From Branchinecta lynchi (lineage: Eukaryota > Arthropoda > Branchiopoda > Anostraca > Branchinectidae), in contig JAKZAP010000007.1 of assembly GCA_023053575.1 (NCBI GenBank), positions 24,019,464-24,083,463 of the forward strand: a DNA stretch of 64,000 nt, given 5' to 3'. The notes under the pieces are model-generated. The model had not been told where the DNA came from and searched no databases. It saw only the letters and a list, made by a program, of their open reading frames with translations. Shown piece after piece: positions 1 to 12,240 of this stretch (positions are counted from its first letter, which is position 1; each line of letters begins with the position of its first letter). A program made the translations under genes and the position numbers.

Positions 1-1094
1 TGTAAAGTAAAATAAAATAATTAAATAACACACAACAAAACAGAATATACAATTTTTCATTGATTGGCCAGAAAAGAATGTAGAGTGTCGTGCGCTGGTG
101 GGCCCAGTTGTCCATGACATACTCAAAGTGCAGAACTCCGGATTTACGAAATTTGTCCCGATATTTGAAGCCATCTCAAAGGACACGTTGAAATTCATTA
201 TACTTCATTAGTATTTAAATCCATTCTCGCTCCGATGTTCTACACTTCACAAGTGTATCCTCGCTCGTCTACTGACATTACACTCTTTATCGCGCTTGCC
301 ACATTTGTTCTCTTATGTGACATAGCCTATCATTGTTTCCGATTATCTTATTGGTCAGTATGCCGGTTATGCAAATTTTCTCACGTTTGTCACTCAAGCG
401 AGGGACGTGGAGAGAGGCAATACACAGTCGAAGTTTTAAAAGTAGTCAACTATCTGGCAGAACATTTTAGCAGAAGCACATGTGCCCCATACAATAAAAT
501 TCTCCGCTTTCGGATAACTGAATCTGCAGTATCTTGCATTTGCGCGTTTTAATCCTCCGTCGGATTTTAACTCTCCGAATTCGGATTTTAATTATCCAAA
601 TTCGGAATAAAAATCTCCGAATTCGGTGGGTGATGCAAAACTACTAAGTCCGATGTAGGAGAGACTTTTTTCAGTGTAGTGCGATGAGTCCTTTAAAAGA
701 AAAAGAACAAATGTTGGCTGGAGCGGTGCTTCGCGGATTTGTGATCTGACCCAGAAGTGAACCACTCCTTCCGCGAGAGTAATTAGTGGTAACATATCCT
801 CGCGTGAGGCACACTTTGTGTGTCACATGAGCAACCATCAGGCCGTAGCGGCAGAATCGTTAATTGTCGCAGCAATCGTAAACTCGATGATCCGTTTTAC
901 GACTTTTACTTTTAAAGCACAGGTTGCAGTAGAGACAGTATATTTCCAGTATTCTAACATCACTCGGACCCCTGTGCTTCGATATGAAGTATGGAAAAAC
1001 TTGGAACTTTTTGGTAAATCGAATAGTGAACCATTTCCTGCAAATTTGGAATACAGGAATTATCAGTCAATTTGAAGCACATGTGGACGTCACC
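1..1094. other. No gene recognised
   Basis: Only short open frames without recognisable motifs are present. I saw no EGF cysteine pattern and no convincing signal-peptide exon. The stretch could be intergenic or a 5' intron of the large receptor gene. Confidence 0.5.
551..627. repeat. Short quasi-palindromic tandem repeat
   Basis: About four units of roughly 20-23 bp, each containing TCTCCGAATTCGGATTTTAA or a close variant. The CCGAATTCGG core of each unit is itself a palindrome. No function is evident. Confidence 0.6.
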
Positions 1095-1325
1095 AGGCTG
1101 GTGTTCAGCTTAGTTGTTTCGACCCTTAATTTGAAAGCCTTCCCAATCCCTAAATACTCAGGTATGAAGTCCATTTATGAACTTGACCTGTACTTTGACC
1201 TAATGAGTTTGAACAAAATATCTCAACCTCTTCGAAAATTATCGTACTAACAGACGGTGGACAGATGAATAAACTTATAATGTCATACGCATCCCATCAC
1301 TAACGTTTTGGGATCCCCAAAACGC
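1095..1325 (-). mobile_element. Decayed Helentron-like family A fragment
   Basis: This aligns by eye to the terminal part of the 10.4-10.7 kb family A copy: a Gly/Pro-rich shadow frame, then CAAAATATCTCA, a reduced ACAGACGG microsatellite and finally ACGTTTTGGGATCCCC. The microsatellite has shrunk to one or two units and many substitutions are present, so this is an old copy. Its other end was not found. Confidence 0.55.
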
Positions 1326-3929
1326 GGCTTGGGTCATGGAAGCTTTAAGAACTCTTTTTTACATTTATTCCTTTTTTTCTTCTGTTATCTTCTTCAGAAT
1401 AACTTCAGTTACCACTGACCCTTCATGCTACACTTGGTTTGTTGACATGCGCGAGTGGAACTCTTCGCGTTTCTTCCCGCCACCTGTTTATTTGACCGGA
1501 ACTAGGTAAGACTGAGAGGCTACGGTCTAATTATTTTCAGCTTATTAAGTTCTAACCAGTCCACAACTTAAATTCTGGGTGACGGAATGTTCAGGCCCCA
1601 AGCACATTGATCTTGAAGATGGGTTTAAATCACACCTCGCACTATCTACTGTTTATGATCCCTATTCAGTTCTGTCTCAATACTCAATCAATCTATTTAT
1701 TACCCGTCAAGAGAAACAATGGAGGGCGTGTAGCCCTACTGACGGAGTACACAAAAAAGAAAAAAGGAAAAAAAACAACAGCAACAAGAAAGAAGAGAAC
1801 GCACGTAGCATAAATTTACACTAAACACAGCACAGACATAACTACAGATTACAAGAAGAGGGAAGACCACTGGTGGTTCAGTTACTAGCGGAAGATTTGA
1901 AATCTTCCACTCTGTTATCAATAATCTTAGCAGGCAGAACCAGAGCCTCGTTTTTGTTGCATGCTGCAGGTCCACTTCTCGGCCGATTCTTTCTACATCC
2001 GTTTTTGCGCTGCAGCGCTTCCGAGGAAGACGGCAGCGCTTCTCGAGAATCACGGACTTGCTCATCGACCAAGTCCGTGCTTCCCTGCAAGATGCTGCCG
2101 CGCTGCCGCTTCAACCGAGAAGAGAGTGAATCCAAAAACGCATATTCGGCAAAAGCAAAGAAGTGCTGCAGCAGCGATGCGGCAGCGCGATTGCAACAAA
2201 AATAAGGCTCAGATGAAATTTCTGCGCCAAGAAAGGATTACTGGCCCAAGGGAGTAAATGCAGCACATACTTGGCAAACATATAAATAGATCCTGTGAAC
2301 ATTTTATGGAGTTCATAGCAAGAAGATGGGGCACAGTTAGACTGTTGTCCCACTTTTTAACCACTGCGGGTTCAGTTTTCAAATGTTTTGCGCCCGTCCG
2401 CCGCGTCGAAGAGCAGGAAGGCTGGATAGGGTCGACTAGCGTTAACAAGAAAACCTATAATTCAGGTGAAAAGTACTGATTTTTTCGAAGGATATTTTTT
2501 CTGAAAGATTCCCTAGTGAAAAGATCATTTCTAGTAAGAGTTGTGCTTTAAGCCGTTCCCCAGACGCATTGACTTATAGCAAAACTTGGCAAAATGGAGA
2601 AAACGGGTTTTACACATCAATAGCATGATACTGGAACATATGTTGGAATTCTCATGGAAATTTCTGGCAGCAGGCATCGCCTCCGGCAAAACTTTTAAAT
2701 TCGGCTTTTTTCTGCCCAAATTCAGGTATTTCCTACACAGATTCTAGTTTATAATGTCTCTCAGATCCTAAGCCTAAACTGTCGAAAACCCCACTTAAAT
2801 GACGTGCCGTTCCAATAAATGAAGAAAACTACGAAAGGCGTCGCAGGCGAAATTTGGGAAACTTCTATGATCGCTCATCTTTTGGGATCCGTAATAAAAT
2901 GGCAGTGATCAGAGTTACTCGACCATCTTTTCTCAATAGTTTCCTTTTTTGTGTCTGTTCTGTTCACTGTTTTCTCTCTGTTTTATAGTTTTCCCGTTTT
3001 TGTCCAAACCCGGAACACGCTGTTTCTCATTTTCCCGTTTTTGTACGCTGTTCCGTGTTCCCTTCCGCTGTCTGTTTTGCAAATCAAGGAACTTGCTCTC
3101 CTAGCATGTTTCATCACTATTCAGATGGGAAATTGCAGGGACATTCGCAGATAGAAAAGAAAGAATTGCATAAGTTCAGAGAATAAAGATGGACCCGAAA
3201 GTATGGTCGTTTTGGAATTTAATTTGCAATTTAACAGATTTTCCGTGTAAGACATGCTCAAGAACCTAATTTTGCGTTTTCGTCAGAACAGCGACAAAAC
3301 ACGAAACACGGAACAGCGTAAGCAAAAAATACCATTTCTCACCCAAACCAGACAACTGTGAACACAGAACACGGAACAGGAACCAGAGACAAAAACGCAA
3401 CTAATGCTTACAAAGAACTTTTATGTATAAACCTTGCTATGTCTGAGTTTTCTAAATCAGTTTATTTTTCAGAAAAAATATATGTTTTTGTGCAAAACCA
3501 AATGACGTTGCAACCCTGAGCCGCAGGCGAAAATTTCGCAACTAGGCTATTTCCCCGCTGAAGCAAAGGAGATTTTGGTATAAAACCCAATTGTGAAATT
3601 GGAGATTTGTGACCTTACTGTAATTTCGGCTAGACTACGAAAATCGTGAGATTATTTGGAGAATTTTTTTGTCGGGAAATTACCAAAAAAGTCGGGAGAT
3701 CTCCCGAGACATCGGGAGGGGTGGAAGCACTGATCTATACACCCAGCGGGGACGATGACTTCGCTCGCGCGTATACGTGCACAGTTAATTGGGTTTATTA
3801 GAAGACTGTTTAAACCTAGCGTACGTATTCTTTGGGTTTTAAAATGTCGGGGGGGGGGGCGAAGGGGTTGATATACGTTATTCAAGTCAAGGATCACTGG
3901 CAAAGTACCGGCCAAGTCCGTAGATGGGT
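1326..3929. other. No gene recognised; minor inverted repeats
   Basis: No supported gene. A perfect 10-bp stem (CACGGACTTG / CAAGTCCGTG) lies at 2051-2079. A loose inverted repeat built around GCTGTTCCGTGTTC (near 3048) and GAACACGGAACAGG (near 3366) spans about 2950-3400. A G-run lies near 3848. None of these implies a coding function. Confidence 0.45.
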
Positions 3930-4760
3930 CCTTTAGCCCTACATTTAGAGCCAGAGGAGGAAACAGATATGTTGTATAAGCAAATGAGATATTCGTTTAA
4001 GGGGTAAGGAGGCTCACTGAATCCGTATGTGAACTTAGTTTTCTTGCCGGACAAATAATTCTCCACGAATTCAGCCAGAACTGTAAATTTGGTTTAAGCT
4101 CAAAAATTTTTTCTGAAGTTGATTAGACATTCGGTACCGGGATAAGCAGACATGCTGAACCGAATTTTGAACTTTATTTCCTTGATGGATAAGCTGGCAA
4201 AACCTGGAAATTTGGATTGAAAGGTTCGGCTCTTAGATCTTTTGCTCTGCATGCAGTTCGCCGGGAATGCTGCTAAAATACGAGGAATTTGGTAAAAAAA
4301 ACAAAAAAAACACAATTCTAAAAGACCTTTTTGAGGTCGATTAGGTATGAGATATTGGAGTAAATATGCTTATTGAATCCGTATCTGAACTCGGTTTCCT
4401 CATTTGATTAGTTGTTTGGCCGTAAGCTCTAACATTTTTTTTTGTAGGCTACATATTCAGGCGGCTGATTATGGATAAATAGCAAAAATGTTAAAAGGGT
4501 CTACACTGTAAAAAGTTTCTCCGAATAAGGATGCAGTATTTGCTACTGGGATTAATCTTATCTCTGTTGGGTTAAAATTAATCCGAATTCGGGATAATCT
4601 TATCTCAATAAAGACAAGATTAATTCCAGTAGCAAATACTGCAAGATTTTTTTTTACAGTGTAGCGGAGACTCGGAAATGTACAAGATTCGATTGTCTAT
4701 CAAGAAGTCTGATAATCATTAGATTTTTGGGATCCCATCGAGGACCTTTGGTGTTGTTCT
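3930..4760 (+). mobile_element. Decayed Helentron-like family A copy split by a MITE
   Basis: The segment carries degenerate copies of the family A core (TGAAGTTGATTAGACATTCG, then AGACATGCTGAA) and ends near 4720-4760 with TTTTTGGGATCCCATCGAGG followed by ACCTTTGGTGTTGTTC. That matches the 3' subterminal repeat and hairpin of the intact copies. A 158-bp TA-flanked MITE interrupts it. The 5' end is not recognisable. Confidence 0.6.
4504..4661. mobile_element. TA-flanked MITE, CACTGTAAAAA ends (copy 1)
   Basis: Terminal inverted repeats CACTGTAAAAAG and TTTTTTTTTACAGTG are flanked by TA on both sides (4502-4503 and 4662-4663). Long internal complementary arms share GCAGTATTTGCTACTGGGAT, so the element can fold into a hairpin. 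There is no coding capacity. The TA flanks suggest mobilisation by a Tc1/mariner-type transposase, which is an inference from the target duplication only. Confidence 0.8.
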
Positions 4761-4769
4761 TTGTTTGAT

Positions 4770-5030
4770 GGAGTCCGGTGCAGGTTCCAATAATTTGGGT
4801 TTTTTCAAAATCTACCGAATGAGATGGGTTTTGGAAAATATGTTCGAAGGGTGCAGATTTGAAAGTATGGTTATGACTGTGTCCGTTGGAGAGGGCGTGT
4901 TCAGTTTCTTGCAAGTCGTTTTCCGAAAGTTCTCTCTGTGTTCAATTTCTTGCAAGTCGTTTTCCGAAAGTTCTCTCTGTCCTTCCTACGTAATGCTTTC
5001 CGCAATCACAGGGTGTTGAATAAATGCTTC
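4770..5030 (-). pseudogene. Penelope-like element GIY-YIG fragment (copy 1)
   Basis: The minus strand encodes CDCGKHYVGRTERTFGKRLA, followed after a break by EHALSNGHSHNHTF. The C-x-C-G-K-x-Y-V-G-x-T-x-R pattern is that of the GIY-YIG endonuclease at the C-terminus of Penelope-like retroelements. A tandem duplication of about 45 bp (4899-4980) and an in-frame stop break the frame. The same sequence recurs inverted at about 5.98-6.13 kb. No reverse transcriptase domain is nearby. Assignment to Penelope-like elements, rather than another GIY-YIG protein, is an inference. Confidence 0.55.
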
Positions 5031-5980
5031 TTTGGTATTGATTTGGGAGTTTATCTAATAAAGTAAAAAAAAAAAATGGAATCTGATTTTTCTATTTTGT
5101 TTGCAATGAGTGGTCAGCTTCTCTTCGAACCCTCCAAGAATGTCCCAGTAATGAGGTAGACAAAAGAAAATCAAGATCTTATTTCACTTTCGATGCACCA
5201 GCTATACAAATTGTGGTATTGGAAAGCGGGACTCTAGAGCTTCCCTGCTCTATTGCTACAAGCTGAGAAGAGTTCGAAACTCCTCAGCCAGTAAAACCGT
5301 CTACGCGTCCAGTTTGAAATAGTCAGTGCGATATAAAGTTGTTTTGCAGAATTCCTGAGGTGCACAGACAAATAAACTTCCTTCGTCATGCGTTTCTCAG
5401 ACAAATAAACTTGTGACGCAACTGGAAATATCAACAAGCAGTGAAGGATTAGACCCGGATGAAATATACGACTGTAGCACCGTAACCTGTAACCGGGGGC
5501 GTTACTAAGGACCGGGAACAAACACTCTTAAAGGACCCCTCGCACTATTTACTGTTCAACTCCCAGTATGTAAAAATAATTGAATACTTTCAGACTAGGC
5601 TCTGCTTTCAGTTATCCACGGCGATGGCTGTTTTAAGCCTTTTTCGACACCATTTGACTGTTAGCGAAAACGAGGAAAGATTTACATAACCGGTTTTTCT
5701 GATGGAAAACCTTCTCGCAGACTTACGTCGACAGCGTAATACGCATCGAAGTTAGTAAAACACGTCAAGTGAGAATATCGACGAGGTTTTATTTGAGGCG
5801 TTGGAATGCACCGTACGAATTCGGGCCTCCGGGCTTAGAAATGGTCGGAGTGATTACGGAAGTAGGCAGTGTTAATATTATAAGTAAGACATATCCTTTA
5901 AGCCCCGATCGCATGCATGCCTAGCAAAGCATAGATGCCTAGGCACATGCCTAGCATCACCGTTCATCAACGAGGTCGAT
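5031..5980. other. No gene; dispersed repeat fragment
   Basis: About 5630-5790 is a reverse-complement relative of the repeat pair at 28.4-28.7 and 52.8-53.15 kb; the shared core is ACATAACCGGTTTTTCTGAT. Nothing else is recognisable. Confidence 0.4.
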
Positions 5981-6130
5981 TTTGTGAAGCATTTATTCAA
6001 TACCCTGTGATTGCGGAAAGCGTTACGTAGGAAGGACAGAGAGAACTTTCGGAAAACGACTTGCAAGAAATTGAACACGCCCTCTCCAACGGACACAGTC
6101 ATAACCATACTTTCAAATCTGCATTCCCAA
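5981..6130 (+). pseudogene. Penelope-like element GIY-YIG fragment (copy 2, inverted)
   Basis: The plus strand reads IPCDCGKRYVGRTERTFGKR, then a stop two codons past the next LARN; a second frame continues with EHALSNGHSHNHTF-type residues. It is a reverse-complement near-duplicate of the fragment at 4.77-5.03 kb but lacks the internal tandem duplication, so it is closer to the ancestral layout. The frame is broken and no catalytic RT is present. Confidence 0.55.
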
Positions 6131-6189
6131 AATCTAGACACAGATTTGGGCCAGGCTCGGAGAATTACAATACGTTCTGTGGCCCTTTG

Positions 6190-7104
6190 CTGATGTTTAT
6201 ATCGTGTTTATATATGGCATGACTCTCATGTTTCGCAAAAAAATCGGCAGATTCAACGGGTGTCATATTTCAAATACTGCAAATTGCAGATATTAGAACC
6301 ACTCAGAACGCAGAAGTTTGATGCGACATTCGTCAGGGATATTTCGGCTCTTCTTGGCAATGGTCCTCATCCGGCTGTTGCTGGAAGAAGTGACCTGAAA
6401 TAATTAAATGAAGCTACAAGCATCCTATTTAAGATCCGTCTAGATCAATCCATACCGCCTATGGGCGCATCGTCCCCAACCGGGGGCGCTATAATCGTAA
6501 AGCTTTGGGAAAATTGTACAGCACCTTCTGCGCTCCCTCTATACTATTTCGTTCTGCGAAAGAAGGAGATAAAAAAGAAGAGATCATGTTATTTTAAATA
6601 TTCAAAGCACCTGCTCCACTTGTCGAAATTATGCCATAACCATACTTTGACGGAGAAGTTCAAAATTCAAGATGCAAGTGTTACCCTTTTGGATGTTTCT
6701 TCGTCGATATCAAAAATCATTGACAACAGAACCCAACCAGCGCACGACCTTCTACACTGCTTCCTGGCCGACGATTGAAATTAAGTGTCTTTTTGTGTAT
6801 GTTTAGTGTTTTATTTACTTTCTTAATTTACTCCGCTTTCTGAAAACGGCGGGTTATAAATAAATTACTTACTTATTTTTCTTATTACTTATTTTTGGGG
6901 AAAATTGGGCTGAAGGAGCATTTGTTGCAATTCCTCTTATCCCTAGATGGCACCGAAAGACAAGAGTCACTGCTCGTTTGGTAGGCTGGGATCCTTCTCA
7001 CTATCACAGCTAAGCACTATAACTATAACACTATAACACTATCACAGCAAAACACTATAATTTTTGTATAATCAATGTAAATCTGATATGCGTTAAATTT
7101 TTTT
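6190..7104. other. No gene recognised
   Basis: A 105-codon open frame (6461-6778) shows no motif I recognise and is probably chance. A short CACTATAA-type tandem tract lies at 7014-7062. Confidence 0.4.
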
Positions 7105-7412
7105 TTTTCAATCAATCAAGTTTAATCCGAATAGCTAAAAGCTAGAAAAGGAACACAAATTTACAAAATACACAGACACACAAGAAACAAATTAACTAAT
7201 ACACTTACAAGAAATTACCAGAAATAAATGACGGAATGAAACTACGTAAAAATTGAGTAGAAGAATTAGCAGGATATGGGGAAAACTTATTGCCAGTATT
7301 CCTCTCGGACCGACGCACGGAAGACGGGAGGGGAGGGGGGAATAGATGGGTCAACTGGGTACAACACGTTATCTTAGCTCCAAATTTGTTTGAAAGAGTA
7401 TTTCTACGTATG
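7105..7412 (-). mobile_element. 5'-truncated LINE tail
   Basis: On the minus strand this reads RNTLSNKFGA-type residues, then CCPQ, then RRSERNTGNKFSPYPANSS, then a 3' untranslated region ending in a TTGA repeat (CAATCAATCAA at 7108-7118 on the plus strand). The same tail occurs at 29.1-29.46, 50.2-52.0 and 62.0-62.3 kb. Only the extreme C-terminus and 3' UTR survive, typical of 5'-truncated non-LTR retrotransposition. Confidence 0.7.
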
Positions 7413-7604
7413 ATATGCGTATTTATGACCCGCTTTTGAGCTGTAGTGGAAAAAGAGAATACAGAAAAGCCTTCGCTGCCTTTCTTCCACCATGATGTCG
7501 GATGATTATTTTACATTGGCTTTTTTTAGTTAGCATTTTCATGTCTCCTCTTTTATTTTGTTTGTCTTATTCCATACCTTGCGTTTACCTTACCCAAAAA
7601 GCAC

Positions 7605-8450
7605 GTTCTTGACAGAATCAGACCTTGTCGGGCTCTTTGGGGGGAGTCGGAGGAGGTTTCCCGGAATTCTGGGAATCGCGATTTATAACACTTCCGGATT
7701 TGGCAAGGACAATAAAACTTGGCGGGCATATTACTGACCCGACCAGATAGACTTAAGAACCCGACACAATGGCCTATGAAAACTTCCGTTCCTGGATCCG
7801 ACTGTTTTTGAGGGAGGGAGCTAAAGGAAGGGGAATCCCGAAATCACTGACTTCGGTAGGATGCAAACAGGTGGTCCGATTCGAGTGAAACTTTATGGAT
7901 GATAAGAACTGGTGACCTAGGTATGCAAAACATGGGACACATGTACCATGATTGGGGGAGTTGGAAGGGTGTCCGGAAATTATGTGGCTCGCTTAGGGGT
8001 CAAACGAGTGGAGTGATTTTAATTAAACATGGGACATAGATATATCATTGACATATTTTAGGATCCGGACCGAATCCGAGCACGTGGGGGGGGGGGGGGT
8101 ACCGGAATTTCTTGAAATCTCAGATTCGAGTCCAACTTGATAGGCGAAAAGAGAAGATGCTTTAGATTATTCATTTATGTGCCCGAACCAGATTTGACCG
8201 CGGCAGGGGGAGTTGTAGGGGGGGGGGCACCGGAAATAGTGTGGTACGTATGGGGAACAAATAAATTGATCTAAACTTAAAGGTAGAAAACTAATATGCC
8301 CTTGATGATCCGATACAATGCCCGAAGAAACTATATATCCTATTTCTAGGTCCGAACCTAGAGGGTGAAGGGGTATTGTGGGACATTCTCATCTACTTTG
8401 TTGCACCCCCTACTCATAACAAGTGCCATATGAGCTTGTAGCTCTCGCTC
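7605..8450 (+). mobile_element. Helentron-like family B remnant with 3' end
   Basis: Core blocks resemble the 48-49 kb copy (ACTTGGCGGGCATATTACTG, GACCCGACCAGATAGACTTA) and contain G-runs near 8086 and 8218. The right end has the family B terminus CAAGTGCCATATGAGCTTGT followed by AGCTC, with the 5-bp hairpin GAGCT-TGT-AGCTC. The 5' microsatellite end is missing. Confidence 0.65.
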
Positions 8451-9560
8451 TTATTTTTTTGTTTACATATTTAGGCTAAAACGAGTATTTTTTATGTTGA
8501 CGACATAGTCAAATTTGGCAACTTCGCTCTCATTGTTACTTTATGAATAAAGTTCTACTCTATTCTATTCTATGCTTGTTGCCTTTATGATGTTACCTAC
8601 CGTCTGGAATAACTGTAGTGAAAATACATGATTGTACGATTTAATTGAGAAAGCGTTCTACTTTCGATAAAAGTCGTGAAAGGGCAATCTGCGGCAGTCT
8701 GTTTTTGTATTCTTTCCCAAAATTCTTATCAGTAAAATATTCACACGACATTCTTTTCCCGGAAATTGTTCATTTATCACGACATTTATGACTTCGTAAA
8801 TACTGTCCTTTTTTGAGCCAGCAAGTATTTGTGTTCTCTTATGTGTAAGAAATCCCAATTTACCGACGAGAATGATCTCCTATGTTAGTTGTTTGGGATA
8901 TTAAACTTCCGCGTTTCGCCCAGTATTAGAATTAACTACTCGTTTTATGTTTACTGATTTTCTTTTAATTTTATTATTTTTCATGTTTTTCACGAATGGT
9001 ATATTAAGATTAGATGGCTGTAAAAGGGAAGATTCTGATGATGGAAAGGATCCTTGGAACTGTGTGATGAGATTTTTATTAGTTTTGTTATTGTAGTTTG
9101 TCATGAACATTTTGGAAACAAAGGGGGGGGGGGCAAAAAATAATGTTTGTACTAATTTAAAAAAAAAGAAAAAAAAAAGGTTCTATTGAAGTTTTAGGAT
9201 AGGATGTAGAATTTTAAATAAGAAAATACAAATTTCCCTAGTATAGGGATGTCAATGGTTTTGGTGTATTGATATTAGGGTATTTTCTGTTTGTTCCGTA
9301 TTTTCAAAATGCTGGCCGTAGCCACCATTTTCCAGTCGATAAGAAGGAAATAGGGGGAAAGATAGATACACGGGCTTTAAAAAAACAAACAAAGAAACTA
9401 CTAATGTGTGTCGGGTCTAGGCGGAAAAACCCTGTCCAGACCCCCCTGATCCCCCTGAAATATATCGGAAAAATATTTCTGAAATATATCGGAAAATATA
9501 TCGTTTTGCCAAATGGGCTGAAGGAATATTTAATATATCGGAAGTTAGAAGACCTTATTA
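8451..9560. other. No gene; low-complexity tracts
   Basis: TCTAT repeats lie at about 8555-8572, a G-run then A-rich tract at 9120-9180, and two to three copies of CTGAAATATATCGGAAAA at 9455-9500. No motif supports the open frames here. Confidence 0.45.
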
Positions 9561-10718
9561 ACAAGACCAAAGGTTTCGATGGGATCCCAAAAATTCAATA
9601 TCTGATCCAGACAACTGGGTCTTGTCTTAGCCAGATCCAGTCTTCGCCAGACTCCTTGAACATTTTTACAATTAAAATTCAGAAACAGATTAAGGCCAAA
9701 TAGCTAATCACCTGAGAAAACCAAGTTCAGATTTAGATTCAGCATGTGTGTTTACCCCTATAAGTCATATCTGTTTTCACGAAAACTTCCTGCCACTTCT
9801 GCCAATTTCCCGGTTCCGGCCGAACTTCAGAACTACTTGTCCGGCGAAAAAAGAAAGCTCAAAGACGAAATCAGGGTATCTTCTTTCCCCAGTAATGAAC
9901 ATCTAATCAACTTCAAATAGAAATTTAGCTTATAACAAATTTTCCGATTCCAGCCGGATTCCGGTCGAACTATATGTCCGGGTAAAATACGATTGTCATA
10001 CAGGGACTCAGCATCTCTTCTTACCCCTAAATCGCTTATCTAATCAACTAGAAATAAAACTTTGACTTCCAACAGTTTTCCGGTTTTGGCCGGATTCCGG
10101 ACGAACTACGTGTCCGGGTAGAAACTTGTTTTCACATAAGTGTTCAGCATGTCTTCTTGCCCTAAATCAAACATCTAATCAATTTCAAATAAAACTTTTA
10201 CTTTCAACAAACTTTCCGGTTTGGGCCGGATTCCGGGCGAAATACTTGTCCGTCGAGAAAATAATTTTCACCATCGTCTTCAGCATGTCTTCCTACCCCT
10301 AAATCGAACATCTAATCAACTTCAAATAAAACTTGTACTTTCGACAAACTTTCCGGTTTTGGCCGGATTCCGGGTGAACTACATGTCCGACGACAAAATG
10401 GTTTTCACCATCGTGTTCAGCATGTCTTCTTACCCCATAATCGACTATCACATTAGCTGTTTCAAAATATTTTGTTTGTCCCTTAATTTGAATCCCCTCC
10501 CCCACCCCTAAATGTAGAGCTACAAAGCCCATCTACGAACTTGACTGGTCCGACGACCCAACGAACCCTCACACCAAGTTTCATCAAAATATCTCATTCC
10601 CTTCGAGAGTTATCGTGCTTACAGACGGACGGACGGACAGACGGACGGACGGACGGACGGACGGACAACTTTTGCGATGTCATAGGTATCCCTCCACTTA
10701 CGTTTTGGGATCCCAAAA
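9561..10718 (-). mobile_element. Helentron-like family A element, copy 1
   Basis: In element orientation (minus strand) the 5' end is TTTTGGGATCCCAAAACGTA, followed by a GTCC/GTCT microsatellite, a core of about 137-bp tandem units, and the 3' end TTTTTGGGATCCCATCGAAA then CCTTTGGTCTTGT. The 3' end can fold into a stem with a TTT loop. The shared TTTGGGATCCCA at both ends makes one terminal and one subterminal inverted repeat. There is no transposase gene. It is close to identical over long stretches to the 50.3 and 54.1 kb copies, so this family moved recently. Confidence 0.8.
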
Positions 10719-11525
10719 ACTGCAGTTTTGACTGCATGCAGTTAAGAATTTAGTGTAAACGCCTGACGGCGCGGTGGACGTCTCTATGTATACTACTCAT
10801 AAAAATATTATTGCATTTTATTAACACTGTTGGGGGGGGGGGGGGGAGGTGGTCCCCGGTTCTTTGTCCAGTTTTGTTTTTTAGCCGCGATCTATTTTTA
10901 CCAGGGGCGGTTTTGCGGCTGTCGACTTAATTGTATCGGAATCCCATACAGTCGTGGCGCACTTAGTGACTTCACGTGATTTAGGACCCAACATACGGTT
11001 TGATTGCTCTAGGTCGTTTTGTAAATGTAAACGTGACCGGCTCCTCGCTGGCCGCTCGGCTATATAGATATATTAAAATAAATATTCACCGATAGGAATA
11101 AACTACAATTTTTCGTTTTCTGATGTAAAATCGATCAAATGGGTGTGACGTCACGCTTGTATGGAATTACGGTACAACTTAGCTGAGACATTTTGCGGAG
11201 TTACTACATCCGGTGCGAGAGCGAGTGTCAGTGCCTCCCGTTGTGACTCACCTCCGTAACTTGACAAAAACAAGAAAAAGAATTCCCCGGATTTCACCTT
11301 TCTTCATGGAAACCAAAATTAAGAGAATATAATTAGCAGATGATAATTACTATTGTATTCTGGGGTACGTCAGAAAGTCCGACAGAAACTCATGCCACAA
11401 ATGACCCATTATTGCCTTAGTGCCCACAAAAGACAATTGATGGCAAGCCATAACTCTATAGACAATTGACGATAGCATGACTCATTGTATCTCTAGTTAT
11501 CGTATTCTTCCAAATTTGAAAGCTT
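10719..11525. other. No gene recognised
   Basis: A G-run of about 18 lies at 10829-10846. The remainder is single-copy or unrecognised sequence. Confidence 0.4.
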
Positions 11526-11639
11526 CACTGTAAAAAAACCTTGCAGTATTTGCTACTGGGATTAATCTTATCTTTATTGAGATAAGATTAATCCCAGTAG
11601 CAAATACTGCATCCTTATTCGGAGAAACTTTTTACAGTG
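11526..11639. mobile_element. MITE, CACTGTAAAAA ends (copy 2, short)
   Basis: CACTGTAAAAAAACCTTGCA at the left and ACTTTTTACAGTG at the right enclose complementary arms with GCAGTATTTGCTACTGGGAT. It is a near-perfect hairpin and lacks the middle spacer of the 4.5 and 26.5 kb copies. The flanking dinucleotides are TT on both sides instead of TA. Confidence 0.75.
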
Positions 11640-12240
11640 TTGGCTAAATCTTCCCGTCAGCAGCATGACAAAAGCAGCATGCATTTGATCATCTGATGCA
11701 TCTGATGCATCGACCATTTGATGCAATCCATTAGGCTATGTGTGGACAGCGGACACACGGAGTAACGTATGTTTTTCGGGTTTTCAGGCCTCTTTAAGTC
11801 AATTCGCGATGGGTAACTGATTTTTTTTATTTTTTTTTTTTTAGCAAGATATAGGCTATAATATTTATTCCCGATTTTAAATAAAGTATGTGTGAAAGAA
11901 AGGAAACGACTTCTCTACACGAAAGAGTACTATCCCTGTACGCTTTCAGAGGGTTGAGTACTTCCCCACCGCTCGACGCCACCAAGATTTGTCAGCCTAA
12001 GGAGTTCTAATTAGAGGCAAATAACCCACACGGTTTATACGTTTTTTGTCTCTTCATCTATTCCGCAATGGATGCAAGTTCGAGACATACAGGTTTTTCC
12101 TCTATTTGAATTGTGTTTTCCTGGTTTTCCAATTCCAGTAACAATCTGGATGATTCCCTGGATTTCACCTTTTAGAATGGCAACAAAGCTTCGTATTAGT
12201 TCTTGGTATTAGTGCCTCATTACGGGAGGGTATTAAACCA
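11640..12240. other. No gene; fragment of dispersed repeat
   Basis: Sequence near 11760-11815 (GGAGTAACGTATGTTTTTCG and following) resembles the right part of the repeat at 15.8 kb. GATGCATCT direct repeats lie at 11690-11725. Confidence 0.35.

Noticed and set aside
1447..1507. Short ATG-started frame ending at a GTAAGA donor, considered as the receptor's first exon
   Set aside because: Not hydrophobic enough for a signal peptide and leaves in phase 2, which does not fit exon 1's entry phase 1.
2051..2079. Perfect 10-bp hairpin, considered as a terminator or regulatory stem
   Set aside because: Eukaryotic context and no adjacent gene; isolated stems of this length occur by chance or as repeat remnants.
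2951..3154. Hydrophobic 67-codon frame considered as a signal peptide exon
   Set aside because: It starts at GTG rather than ATG and lies in a simple TTTCCCGTTTTTGT-rich inverted repeat.
9269..9703. 144-codon open frame and its antisense partner
   Set aside because: It overlaps short tandem motifs and the 3' end of a family A element; no protein motif, and the frame is not kept in the other copies.
10622..10665. GACGGACGGACGG arrays resembling a CRISPR-like or regulatory repeat
   Set aside because: A plain tetranucleotide microsatellite at a fixed place in each Helentron-like element; no spacers.
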